64,000 nt of DNA. It comes from Burkholderiales bacterium Ga0077544 (GTDB lineage: Bacteria; Pseudomonadota; Gammaproteobacteria; Burkholderiales; Burkholderiaceae_D). Positions 1-7,683 of the stretch are shown one piece after another. The notes below the pieces were generated by a model. It was not told where the DNA came from. It saw only the letters and a program-made list of their open reading frames with translations, and made no database searches. Position 1 is the first letter of the stretch, and each line of letters begins with the position of its first letter. A program made the translations under genes and the position numbers. The stretch covers positions 177,910 through 241,909 of the forward strand of contig LNEU01000016.1 in assembly GCA_001464355.1 (NCBI GenBank). The letters run 5' to 3'.

Positions 1-278
1 TGCTCCATCGCGACATAGACATCGATCTCTTGCCAATTTCTAGCCGATGGATTGGTACGGTGCGCTTCTTCCGGTCGATTGATGCCGCACGCTGACCATA
101 GCAAATGCGACAGCGTTTCAAGGCTGAGATGACGATCGCTGAAGTCGCGTATGGTCTTGCGTTTCAGTAATATCTGCAGCAGCGGCACTGTCAGATCCTC
201 CACATCGCGGTCAATAGACAGGAGTGGGGTTGTAAGCGTTATCGTGTTAACGGCGGTAATTGGAAGTTGACTAGTCAT
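1..278 (-). CDS. Nitroreductase-family protein (partial, N-terminal part)
   Basis: The 5' end of a minus-strand gene that runs off the left edge; 92 codons are visible. Residues 40-47 read RKTIRDFS, followed by a segment around residues 59-90 with WSACGIN, HRTNPSA and QEIDVYVA. This is the FMN-binding signature of the SagB/nitroreductase fold, which reduces substrates with NAD(P)H in the cytoplasm. The ATG at 278 is the only good start; its ribosome site is weak. A perfect FNR/Anr-type box lies about 130 bp upstream (402-415), so anaerobic or low-oxygen induction is likely. The substrate cannot be told. Confidence 0.75.
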   Translation of the reverse strand, partial: MTSQLPITAVNTITLTTPLLSIDRDVEDLTVPLLQILLKRKTIRDFSDRHLSLETLSHLLWSACGINRPEEAHRTNPSARNWQEIDVYVAME

Positions 279-401
279 GATCTCTAATTCCAGTGAGTTG
301 ATTCGAACGACAGTGAAAGAATACCAACCATGCCTGTCCATTATCAGGCACATGATCCGCCAGCTTTCCGTCTGAATGCAACGATGCGCAGTGAAAGCTT
401 G

Positions 402-415
402 TTGATACAAATCAA
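402..415. promoter_or_regulatory. FNR/Anr-type box
   Basis: TTGAT-ACAA-ATCAA is an exact match to the FNR/Anr consensus TTGAT-N4-ATCAA. It lies between the nitroreductase start (278, leftward) and the end of the universal stress gene (493), so the nitroreductase is the likely target. An activator at -41.5 would place the start of transcription near 367. Confidence 0.65.
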
Positions 416-492
416 CGCTGGATGGATAGCAAATAATACGTTTCGCGGATTGCTATTTGTATGGCTGCAAACACTACGTCCATACCAGATTT

Positions 493-1008
493 CTATACAG
501 CATCTTGCATGTCATTAGAGTCTAATGTGCGCATGCCACTGGTATGCGCCGCCCTTTTCGTATTGGCGGGCGTGATCAGCAACACAGGTAGTGGTGACAC
601 CCGCGCCACACGCTCGGCATCACTACCCATCAGTATGCGGTCAATACCGCGCCTACCATGTGTGCCGAGCACGATCAAGTCTGCACCGCAGTCCACCGCA
701 TGTTCGACAATAATGTCGGATACATGAGCACCGGTACTTTCACACAATTCAGTATCGACAAGTATGCCCTGGGCTTCCAGCTCGCTACGCGTGCGCTGGA
801 GCAGTTGTCTCGCCGCTGCCAAAACTTGCGGACGCGTTTGACTAAGGTAGGAATGGGGAGTTTGGTAGCCATAGACGTGCTCACCCATGTCTACTATGTG
901 CAATAGTCGGACTCGCGCAGCACAAAGTTTTGCGAACGCACTCGCTTCAGTCACTGCGCGCTCAGAGGTCTTGCTGCCATCAATCGGTACCAAAATATAC
1001 TGATACAT
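493..1008 (-). CDS. Universal stress protein (UspA family)
   Basis: A 171-residue single-domain Usp. It begins MYQYILVPIDGS, the usual first strand and Asp of the family. The ATP-binding signature G-x2-G-x9-G-S is at residues 115-129 (GTHG...GS), so it is probably of the ATP-binding type. The start at 1008 was chosen because GGAGG lies 7 nt upstream (1016-1020); a longer reading frame to 1098 has no such site. The C-terminal 25 residues are a non-conserved tail. It sits in a stress cluster with a nitroreductase, Hsp20 and a phosphoribosyltransferase, a grouping common in oxygen-limitation regulons. A cytoplasmic stress-survival role is inferred. Confidence 0.93.
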   Translation of the reverse strand: MYQYILVPIDGSKTSERAVTEASAFAKLCAARVRLLHIVDMGEHVYGYQTPHSYLSQTRPQVLAAARQLLQRTRSELEAQGILVDTELCESTGAHVSDIIVEHAVDCGADLIVLGTHGRRGIDRILMGSDAERVARVSPLPVLLITPANTKRAAHTSGMRTLDSNDMQDAV

Positions 1009-1512
1009 AAAATAGCCTCCTTCATTGAGCGCAATACCGACTGTCATAGTTTGGGCTTCTATGGGTACGAATATTATTGCGATACCTATTCCGCCCACAA
1101 CGTACGGTCGACATGCAACGTATCGCCCCCGATCAAATACGGCTCCGGGTCATTTACAGATACACGGTCCGGCGACAATACCCACACCACCCGATCCATG
1201 CTTTGCAGCGCTTCATATACGGCATAGATCTAGCCATGACCGTTACACCGGCTAGCCGCATCTTCATGATCTGAAATAGGCTGTCATGCAAGCGCTGGCT
1301 AGCTGACCGTCTGAGCCCATGATCAAGACTTCTACCAGTGCATTACTTGATGCATGTCAAACGGCAGTGAAGTTGGCGGGACATATTGCCGCGACGGCCT
1401 ATAGTGAAGCGATCATTAATGTGATCGGCACGAAAGGGGAAATCCAATGTGCAGTTCTGATATGGAAGCCTGCTGTATAGGACAGACCCGCAACTCGTGT
1501 AAGGAGAACGCC
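1009..1512. other. Intergenic region with possible gene remnant
   Basis: About 500 bp between the divergent usp gene and the small cytochrome gene. On the minus strand, 1086-1232 gives an open frame of about 48 codons with protein-like composition (ending ..GGDTLHVDRTLWAE-stop) that is closed upstream by an in-frame stop, so it may be a decayed gene. An FNR-type box lies at 1347-1360. No intact gene is seen. Confidence 0.35.
1347..1360. promoter_or_regulatory. FNR/Dnr-type box
   Basis: TTGAT-GCAT-GTCAA. The opposite strand reads TTGAC-N4-ATCAA, a common variant of the FNR/Dnr site. It is about 155 bp upstream of the small cytochrome gene at 1513, which is followed by the phosphoribosyltransferase and hydrolase genes. 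Confidence 0.5.
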
Positions 1513-1827
1513 ATGAAGAATGCATCCTTTCTGCTGCTGACCTTAGGCATCTGCCTGGCGTATGCCGCCGACGAATCGATGATCCAGCTAAAACAGGGGC
1601 AAGGCGTACAAGCAGCCAGGAACAATTGCGCGACCTGCGATAGTCTGGAATATATAGAAATGAAATCGCCCTTCCTTGATACCAAGGGATGGCAAGCCGA
1701 AATCGGCAGGATGATTAGTGTCTCTCACGCGCCGATCACCAAGAATGATGCGGCAACCATTGCCGATTTTCTCATTCACCAATACGACGCCGAGCCACTC
1801 ATTGCAGAAAGGAACAGCACGCACTGA
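1513..1827 (+). CDS. SorB-like small cytochrome c with altered heme motif
   Basis: A 104-residue exported protein: a signal peptide (residues 1-19, ending AYA) and a short cytochrome fold resembling the cytochrome subunit of sulfite:cytochrome c oxidoreductases (SLEYIEM, SPFLDTKGW, IADFL). The heme site reads CATCD at residues 39-43 instead of CxxCH, so the proximal histidine is replaced by aspartate through a single base (CAT to GAT). Heme attachment is therefore doubtful, and the gene may be decaying or the protein may have a new role. The start is set by AAGGAG at 1501-1506. No sulfite dehydrogenase subunit lies nearby. Confidence 0.7.
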   Translation: MKNASFLLLTLGICLAYAADESMIQLKQGQGVQAARNNCATCDSLEYIEMKSPFLDTKGWQAEIGRMISVSHAPITKNDAATIADFLIHQYDAEPLIAERNSTH

Positions 1828-1937
1828 CACGGCAGTTCGCCATCGCGGTCTGCGATCAGACGGAATGAAGAGCGCATGCCCTTACTGTTTAACACGCTAC
1901 CCAAACCATGCAGTCAATCAAATCAGGAGTCAGTACG

Positions 1938-2639
1938 ATGCAAACGACAATGCCAGCAAAGCGCTTTAAAAACCGGGCTGATGCCGGGCTGATGCTGGCG
2001 GAACGACTTGCTGCATACGGCGGACGCCGCGATGTCATCGTACTGGCTTTGCCGCGTGGCGGCGTACCAGTTGGCTTTGCGATTGCGCGCGCGTTGCATG
2101 CGCCGCTCGATATTTTGCTGGTGCGCAAGTTGGGAGTTCCCGGTCATGAAGAATATGCGATGGGTTCGGTTGCCGCAGGTGGCGTATGCATATTGCGGGA
2201 TGATGTCATCAAGCAACTGAATATTCCGCAATCGGCGATTGACGCACTGATCGCCCGCAAGCAGGAAGAGCTGGCATGGCGCGAAAAAATGTATCGCAGC
2301 CATCGTCCGCCTGCGGATTTGAAAGATCGGATCGTGATCGTGGTCGATGACGGTTTGGCCACAGGTGCGACGATGGCCGCGGCTCTGCAGATAGTGCAAG
2401 CGGCAGCGCCGGCACGAATCATCGTCGCCGTGCCGGTAGCCGCACAGGATTCGGTGCGGCAAATTCAGCAGCAGGTGGATGACTTGGTCTGCCTGCTAAC
2501 CCCGGAATTTTTCCATGCAGTTAGCTTGTGGTACGAAAATTTCGGACAAACCAGCGACGACGAAGTCATACAACTACTCAACGAAGCGTCACGCTTGCAG
2601 GCACTAAATGTGCCCGCATCACAGATCGGTGCTGTTTGA
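1938..2639 (+). CDS. Phosphoribosyltransferase domain protein
   Basis: A 233-residue type I phosphoribosyltransferase fold. The PRPP loop VVDDGLATGATM is at residues 135-146, and a second conserved patch, ALPRGGVPVG, is at 37-46. The start at 1938 is preceded by AGGAG (1925-1929). Proteins of this type are found in stress and low-oxygen clusters next to Hsp20, Usp and dienelactone-hydrolase-like genes, as here, and their base substrate is generally unknown. The hydrolase gene follows after 26 bp, so the two are probably co-transcribed. Confidence 0.85.
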   Translation: MQTTMPAKRFKNRADAGLMLAERLAAYGGRRDVIVLALPRGGVPVGFAIARALHAPLDILLVRKLGVPGHEEYAMGSVAAGGVCILRDDVIKQLNIPQSAIDALIARKQEELAWREKMYRSHRPPADLKDRIVIVVDDGLATGATMAAALQIVQAAAPARIIVAVPVAAQDSVRQIQQQVDDLVCLLTPEFFHAVSLWYENFGQTSDDEVIQLLNEASRLQALNVPASQIGAV

Positions 2640-2665
2640 ACACCAACGGATGGGAGGGATGTGCG

Positions 2666-3337
2666 ATGCAATCATTACAAAAGGAATTGATCGATGTCGA
2701 AACCGATGGTGTTTCACTCGAGGGCATGCTGACCATCCCAGATGGTGCGGCCGGCATGGTCCTGTTTGCCCATGGCAGCGGCAGCAGTCGCCTAAGTCCG
2801 CGCAACAACTATGTCGCCGATTATTTGCAACAGTTTCGCATGGGTACCCTTCTGATCGACCTGCTGACACCACACGAAGACAGCAATCTATCCAGCCGCT
2901 TTGACATCAGCCTGCTGAGTCGGCGTCTGAATGCAGCCTGTGACTGGCTGCAGGCAAGCGAGGCTACTGCTCATCTGCCGGTCGGTCTTTTTGGTGCCAG
3001 CACCGGAGCCGCCGCCGCCTTGCAGGTCGCCGCCATGCGCGGGGACGGCATCGTTGCCACTGTTTCGCGCGGTGGGCGCCCCGATCTGGCAGGTCGCAGC
3101 GCGCTGCGCATGGTGAGTACACCGACGCTGTTAATCGTCGGCGGCCATGACGACATCGTGATCGAACTTAATCGCCAGACTTATGCACTCTTGCGTTGCG
3201 AAAAGCGACTCGAAATTGTTCGCGGAGCGACGCATCTGTTCGAAGAAACCGGCGCACTGGAACAGGTAGCCGCACTTGCCGCCGACTGGTTCGGGCTGCA
3301 TCTGATCGGTCCTAAAGCCGTCACAGCCAAGACCTAG
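2666..3337 (+). CDS. Alpha/beta hydrolase (dienelactone hydrolase-like)
   Basis: A 223-residue alpha/beta hydrolase. The oxyanion segment AHGSGSS is near residue 35. The nucleophile is Ser112 in GASTG, an acid candidate is in GGHDD (159-163), and the catalytic His190 is in GATH. The start follows GGGAGG (2652-2657) and lies 26 bp after the phosphoribosyltransferase gene, with which it forms a pair seen in many proteobacterial stress islands. It has no signal peptide, so it is cytoplasmic. The substrate is unknown; the triad is complete, so it should be an active esterase or hydrolase. Confidence 0.85.
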   Translation: MQSLQKELIDVETDGVSLEGMLTIPDGAAGMVLFAHGSGSSRLSPRNNYVADYLQQFRMGTLLIDLLTPHEDSNLSSRFDISLLSRRLNAACDWLQASEATAHLPVGLFGASTGAAAALQVAAMRGDGIVATVSRGGRPDLAGRSALRMVSTPTLLIVGGHDDIVIELNRQTYALLRCEKRLEIVRGATHLFEETGALEQVAALAADWFGLHLIGPKAVTAKT

Positions 3338-3553
3338 CGCATGTCCGCTATGGGGAAAGGCAGCGCAATGACAAGCACAGAATCAATAGTCCGCTGAGCC
3401 CGAATTCTGCGCTGCTAGGTCGTGATTTGATTGGGTCACACAAATGCACATCCGGATATTTCGCGCGAGCGTGATGTGGCAGCGGCGCTGCATACATTAA
3501 AAAAATTAATCAGCGACGCAAATTTTCATTAAAAATTTTAAAGAATTACACCG

Positions 3554-3582
3554 CTTGAAATACACAGCAACGCATCTATATT
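3554..3582 (+). promoter_or_regulatory. Putative hsp20 promoter
   Basis: TTGAAA (3555-3560) and TATATT (3577-3582), separated by 16 bp, fit sigma-70 (5/6 in each box). CTTGAAA (3554-3560) also matches a sigma-32 -35 box, but no sigma-32 -10 box is at proper spacing, so the vegetative reading is preferred. Transcription would start near 3589. Confidence 0.5.
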
Positions 3583-3601
3583 TTTCTCAGCGGGCGCTCT
3601 A

Positions 3602-3644
3602 TTGAGGCTCGCCTCAACCTTATCGCTTGTACTTTGAAAGGATA
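3602..3644 (+). promoter_or_regulatory. ROSE-like RNA thermometer in the hsp20 leader
   Basis: Two hairpins precede the start codon. The first is TTGAGG/CCTCAA (3602-3607 with 3612-3617). The second pairs TATC-(G)-CTT (3621-3628) with AAGGATA (3638-3644), burying the ribosome site AGGA (3639-3642). The strand opposite the ribosome site is TCGCT (3623-3627), which fits the ROSE signature U(U/C)GCU, including the bulged G at 3625. ROSE elements open at heat-shock temperature to allow translation of small heat-shock genes. Thermometer function is inferred from this fit. Confidence 0.65.
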
Positions 3645-3649
3645 TAGCC

Positions 3650-4093
3650 ATGCGTACCTATGACTTTTCACCTCTGTATCGTTCTGCTATCGGCTTCGAT
3701 CGTTTGGCGCAATTTTTTGACGATGCACAACGCACCGAATCAAGCTATCCGCCCTATAACATCGAACTGGTAAATGAAGATAAATATCGCATCACGATGG
3801 CTGTCGCCGGATTTGACCGTAGCGAAATAGAAATCGTGACCGAAGGCGACACACTCAAAATTACCGGCCGCAAGGCACGCGAAGAAACGCCCCGTAACTT
3901 CTTGCATCGCGGCATCGCTTCTCGCGATTTCGAGCATAGCTTCCAGTTAGCCGAACATGTACATATCGTGAGTGCAAAACTGGATAACGGACTATTGAAT
4001 ATAGAACTGGCACGTGAAATCCCCGAAGCACTGAAACCTCGCAAGATATTGATTGATGGCGTCGGCGAGAACGTGCAGAAACTGGTCGCTTGA
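3650..4093 (+). CDS. ibpA: Small heat-shock protein (Hsp20/IbpA family)
   Basis: A 147-residue protein with the alpha-crystallin domain at about residues 35-130: PPYNIELVNEDKYRI opens the domain, and GLLNIELAREIPE marks its end. The start MRTYDFSPLYRS..GFDRL is typical of IbpA, an ATP-independent holdase that keeps heat-damaged proteins soluble for DnaK/ClpB. The ribosome site AGGA lies 7 nt before the ATG and is predicted to be masked by the ROSE-like hairpin. It is followed by a strong terminator. Confidence 0.95.
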   Translation: MRTYDFSPLYRSAIGFDRLAQFFDDAQRTESSYPPYNIELVNEDKYRITMAVAGFDRSEIEIVTEGDTLKITGRKAREETPRNFLHRGIASRDFEHSFQLAEHVHIVSAKLDNGLLNIELAREIPEALKPRKILIDGVGENVQKLVA

Positions 4094-4110
4094 AGACGGC
4101 AACTGACATA

Positions 4111-4139
4111 ACGCGGGCAAAATTGTCCGCGTTTTTTAT
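4111..4139 (+). terminator. Intrinsic terminator after hsp20
   Basis: A ten-pair stem with one G-T pair (4111-4120 with 4123-4132) followed by a T tract, 17 bp after the hsp20 stop. Confidence 0.85.
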
Positions 4140-4937
4140 TGTCGAAAGAATGAAGGAGTCGTGACCAAAGGAAAAATTTTAATCCATCGCCCATTTTGAG
4201 ATATTGAGCACTGCGCTGAACAGGGCTTGAGGATCATGAAAAATAATTTTGAGCTTGATTAAAGACGGCTTGTAGTGCGCCTTATCGGATTGGCAACTGT
4301 GATCCGCAAATTCGGCATACTGACTTCATGCTGAGACACAAAGGTTGTATAAATCCATATTTGCATTACCTTAATGAAATGAAACCGGACCACGATAATC
4401 TGTGCATTAGCGTACTCGAGTCCACGCATCGTGCGTCCATCTTAACGCTGGATGCATCGCATCATATCCTTCGTCTATCGAATGTCGAGTGCACATAAGC
4501 ACTAGGCCGAGCGAGCTCCGCAAGATAGGTTTTATGCTGGCAGACACTGCAAAAAAAGTAGGCCCCCATAAGATCGCATAAGCATGCCGTCATTGCTTTT
4601 GAATTGATATGCATACACAGCGCGTTTTGACATTGGTATGACATGGCGATCTCCGGATCTGGAATGAATTTCCATTTTGTACCGATAGAATCGAATGTCA
4701 GCTTTCACCATAGACTGTTACAAACTAGGTGATTCATGAACATATGGCAAGTGTGTTGCTTCCGTAGTTGTCGCAAGTTCAATAACCAGCATGGGAGTTC
4801 AAAATTAAATCACGACGCACTTCGCAAAGCGAAAAATAGATTCGAATAGTAAAGCCATATCATCGAGAACAAGGTGTGCAGCTACTATTGAATTATGATG
4901 GACGCCTGCAGCTCGCAATGCATATGATTCATACACA
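4140..4937. other. Long sparse intergenic region
   Basis: About 800 bp between hsp20 and a cytochrome gene. Apart from one small Cys-rich reading frame with a good ribosome site (4462-4644, minus strand) nothing definite is seen. The rest looks like decayed or non-coding sequence without long hairpins. Confidence 0.4.
4462..4644 (-). CDS. Possible small Cys-rich protein
   Basis: A 60-residue frame that I do not recognise. It starts with MSYQCQ and has Cys at 5, 10, 21, 23, 32 and 35, including CLC and CSVC, which could bind a metal. In its favour is a well-placed GGAG (4651-4654) 6 nt upstream of the ATG. Against it are its short length and the lack of any family match. It may be a real small protein or a decayed one. 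Confidence 0.35.
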   Translation of the reverse strand: MSYQCQNALCMHINSKAMTACLCDLMGAYFFCSVCQHKTYLAELARPSAYVHSTFDRRRI

Positions 4938-5306
4938 ATGACGAAAAAGATACTAATCGCGTTAACACTGAGTGCTTGCATATCCATGTCACATGCAGCA
5001 GGCGATGTCATCGCAGGCAAGGTGGCCTTTGCAAAATGTGCAAATTGTCATCAAGTCGGCCCGTCCGCGCGCGGTGCATTCGGCCCGCAACTCAATGCAA
5101 TTTTCGGCAGGCAAGCGGGTACCAGCAAGGATTTCAAGTATTCGATGGCAATGATCAATTCGCGCATCGTGTGGTCGGAAGCCAGCTTGCGCGCCTTTAT
5201 CAAATCGCCGAATGATGTCGTACCTGGCAATAAAATGCGTTTCTACGGAATCAGCAATGAAAAACAGATTGCGGATCTGATTGCTTATTTGCGCAAGTTT
5301 GAATGA
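4938..5306 (+). CDS. Class I cytochrome c
   Basis: A 122-residue periplasmic protein. A signal peptide covers residues 1-20 (SMSHA then AGD). The single heme site CANCH is at 34-38, and the likely distal ligand is Met100 in GNKMRF. The pattern GPSARGAFGPQLNAIFGR after the heme site is typical of mitochondrial-type/c2-like cytochromes. It probably carries electrons in the periplasm between membrane complexes and oxidases or reductases. No partner gene adjoins it. The ribosome site before the ATG at 4938 is weak. Confidence 0.9.
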   Translation: MTKKILIALTLSACISMSHAAGDVIAGKVAFAKCANCHQVGPSARGAFGPQLNAIFGRQAGTSKDFKYSMAMINSRIVWSEASLRAFIKSPNDVVPGNKMRFYGISNEKQIADLIAYLRKFE

Positions 5307-5653
5307 AGCCGAAAATGGAGTAATCAGCCACATTTACCGCTCACCATTTTTTGCAATGGCTTTCTTTAAAAAGCTTTTACGTAGAGTGATATACGGCCCG
5401 CTCCATCAGCCAGGTACAGTCGGATTGAGATGCTCATGCGTTGCGGTTTGATTTCAGCATGTATCGTCATCAAGCAGCCAACGTTGTATACAACAACCAA
5501 TACCGGTTAGTGTTGCTGGCAGGACGTTTGCCAGTACTCTTCGCATCCGTCGTACCGCTGGGACAAGCGGCAGACGGGGTCAGATAGCGTGCAAGAATCA
5601 TCTAGCAAGGCCAGACCAACCAGATACTGTTCAAGGCCTGCTCTCAGGTCAAA
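5307..5653. other. Intergenic region between convergent genes
   Basis: Lies between the ends of the cytochrome c and sulfate-binding protein genes. A perfect 12-bp palindrome, GTTGTATACAAC (5483-5494), is the only notable feature. No gene or clear terminator is seen. Confidence 0.4.
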
Positions 5654-6658
5654 CTATTTCCTGCCTGGTTGATAGATTTGATCGAACACGCCGCCATCAG
5701 AGAAATGTTTCTTCTGTGCCGCTGCCCAGCCACCAACATCTGCAATCGTGTACAGCTTCAACTTTGGAAATTGACCTGCATATTTTTTCGCGACTTTTTC
5801 ATCGATAGGACGATAGTAGTTTTGCGCTGCGATTTCCTGGCCTTCAGGCGAGTACAGATATTGCAGGTAAGCTTCAGCTACCTTGCGTGTGCCGCGACGA
5901 TCAACCACTTTATCGACAACAGCGACTGGTGGTTCAGCCAGGATGCTCGATGAAGGCGCTACGATTTCAACTTTGTCCGGGCCTAGTTCTTTGATCGCCA
6001 GGATTGCTTCGTTTTCCCAAGCCAGCAAGACGTCGCCGATACCGCGCTCAACGAAAGTAGTGGTTGATCCGCGTGCGCCCGAATCAAGAACCGGTACGTT
6101 TTTGTACAGTTTGGAGATGAACTCGGTAGCTGTCGCTTCGGTGCCGCCTGGTTGTTTCAATGCATACAACCATGCTGCCAAATGATTCCAGCGAGCGCCG
6201 CCCGATGTTTTTGGATTTGGTGTGATGACGGCTACGCCTCGCTTGACCAAGTCATTCCAGTCCTTGATGCCTTTAGGGTTACCTTTGCGGACCAGGAATA
6301 CGATGGTCGATGTGTAAGGCGAGCTGTTGTGCGGCAAACGTTTTTGCCAATCCTTGTTTAGCAAACCATCTGCGGCAATCGCGTCAATGTCATAGGCCAG
6401 AGCCAGCGTGACGACGTCCGCTTCCAGACCATCGATAACTGCACGCCCTTGTTTGCCGGAACCGCCATGCGATGTCTTGGCTTTGAGATCGTCACCGGTT
6501 TTTGCTTTCCAGTCTTTGGCGAAAGCCTTGTTGAAATCCTGATACAGTTCGCGCGTTGGATCATAAGAGACATTCAACAACGATACTTCTGCTGCATGAA
6601 CAGCTGGTGCAATCAATGCGATTGCGAAGGCGGTGCCTATCAATTTTTTGAGCAACAT
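5654..6658 (-). CDS. sbp: Periplasmic sulfate-binding protein
   Basis: A 334-residue solute-binding protein with a signal peptide ending HAA at residue 23. It has the sulfate-binding hallmarks SYDPTRELY (31-39), SHGGSGKQ (63-70), [10 protein letters not shown] (about 150) and a C-terminal [10 protein letters not shown] stretch. It would deliver sulfate or thiosulfate to a CysTWA-type ABC importer, but no permease or ATPase gene adjoins it, so it must work with components encoded elsewhere. AAGGGG precedes the ATG at 6658. An inverted repeat about 90 bp upstream may be its operator. Confidence 0.93.
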   Translation of the reverse strand: MLLKKLIGTAFAIALIAPAVHAAEVSLLNVSYDPTRELYQDFNKAFAKDWKAKTGDDLKAKTSHGGSGKQGRAVIDGLEADVVTLALAYDIDAIAADGLLNKDWQKRLPHNSSPYTSTIVFLVRKGNPKGIKDWNDLVKRGVAVITPNPKTSGGARWNHLAAWLYALKQPGGTEATATEFISKLYKNVPVLDSGARGSTTTFVERGIGDVLLAWENEAILAIKELGPDKVEIVAPSSSILAEPPVAVVDKVVDRRGTRKVAEAYLQYLYSPEGQEIAAQNYYRPIDEKVAKKYAGQFPKLKLYTIADVGGWAAAQKKHFSDGGVFDQIYQPGRK

Positions 6659-7013
6659 TTAATTTTCCCCTTGGGCATTTCGTTTCTGAGGGTTGAAGAT
6701 TAAATTGCTGCCCAAGAAAGCGACACGAATTGTTTCATCCTTCCTTATGCGTTTTACGCATAAGGATTTTTTATAACGCATTCATTAATCTGTTGCGTCA
6801 TGAAAAATTGTTGAAGGCATGCATGCGTATAAGCTAATGCGCAGAGTAGAAGCCAGATACGGATGCGTCCACCTCGCTGCATGGAATCGACTGCATGCAG
6901 CGCTGAATTGTAGTGGGCACCACAAGCAAAGATGCGTGTGGTGCTTGTATAAGCATTTGCTATTAGCTTATCCCAACACCATTAATCGCTGCACCGGCTT
7001 CAATGACCGCGCA
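6659..7013. other. sbp upstream region
   Basis: A 355-bp non-coding gap. It holds the 6743-6765 inverted repeat. The remainder, up to the end of dgkA, shows nothing I can name. Confidence 0.4.
6743..6765. repeat. Perfect inverted repeat upstream of sbp
   Basis: CCTTATGCG - TTTTA - CGCATAAGG, nine perfect pairs. On the plus strand it is followed by ATTTTTTAT like a terminator, yet no plus-strand gene precedes it. It lies about 85-107 bp upstream of the sbp start, where an operator would be expected. Confidence 0.6.
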
Positions 7014-7415
7014 TCACGTGCCGGCAAACAATGGCCACAAGATCACCAGCCAGGTTGCCGCAGCCAGCATCAATGTCAACAGTACGGCGGCACTGCCAAA
7101 ATCTTTGGCATTTTTCGATAAGGGATTTCTCTCCAGCGAGACGCGATCCACAACAGCTTCGATTGCCGAGTTGATCAGTTCAACTATCAAGACCAGTACG
7201 AACACAGCGATCAGCAATAACTTCTGCCATGCAGCGACAGGCAGTAGCAAAGCCACGATGGTCGCCATCGCAACGACGACCAATTCCTGGCGAAATGCGT
7301 GTTCGTTGCGCCATGCCGATTTAAAACCGGCCATCGAATAACCGAAGGCCGAAAAAATGCGTTTCAAGCCGCTTTTGCTTTTGAATTCACTAGTTGCTTG
7401 TTCTGGATTATTCAT
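7014..7415 (-). CDS. dgkA: Diacylglycerol kinase
   Basis: A 133-residue membrane enzyme of the small prokaryotic DgkA family. It phosphorylates diacylglycerol to phosphatidate at the inner membrane. Three membrane helices follow a soluble N-terminus. Conserved motifs are SAWRNEHAFRQE near residue 33 and ELINSAIEAVVDR, which includes the catalytic glutamate. A C-terminal helix ends the protein. The start MNNPEQ at 7415 was chosen over an upstream extension to 7529 because the family begins here; the ribosome site is weak. Confidence 0.93.
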   Translation of the reverse strand: MNNPEQATSEFKSKSGLKRIFSAFGYSMAGFKSAWRNEHAFRQELVVVAMATIVALLLPVAAWQKLLLIAVFVLVLIVELINSAIEAVVDRVSLERNPLSKNAKDFGSAAVLLTLMLAAATWLVILWPLFAGT

Positions 7416-7683
7416 GTCATTTTCAATCTGGTTGACAGGTTCGATACGGATAGTGAGGCAGCGCGAGATACATAAATTATCTGCCCGCCCTCCCCGTTGA
7501 GAGAAACAAGCTTTACGCCTGTTTTTCATGATGGCATCACTTCTGTGAATATCCCGTTAAACCGCCCGCCAAGCAGGCGAATCTTTGTCTCTGAACGCAA
7601 ATCAAGACGGTTTTCAGCAGCGAACTTCTTTTCATCTTTCACGATGTGATATAAAGTCAGGACTGCGATGGACACTAGAAAAC

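Larger units (their letters stand above)
3338..3649. other. hsp20 upstream region
   Basis: A non-coding stretch between the hydrolase and hsp20. The first 150 bp show nothing definite. From about 3520 it becomes AT-rich and holds the putative hsp20 promoter and the RNA-thermometer leader described separately. Confidence 0.5.

Noticed and set aside
5483..5494. Palindrome GTTGTATACAAC as a GntR-type operator
   Set aside because: It matches the GntR half-site pattern but lies between two convergent gene ends, where no promoter is expected.
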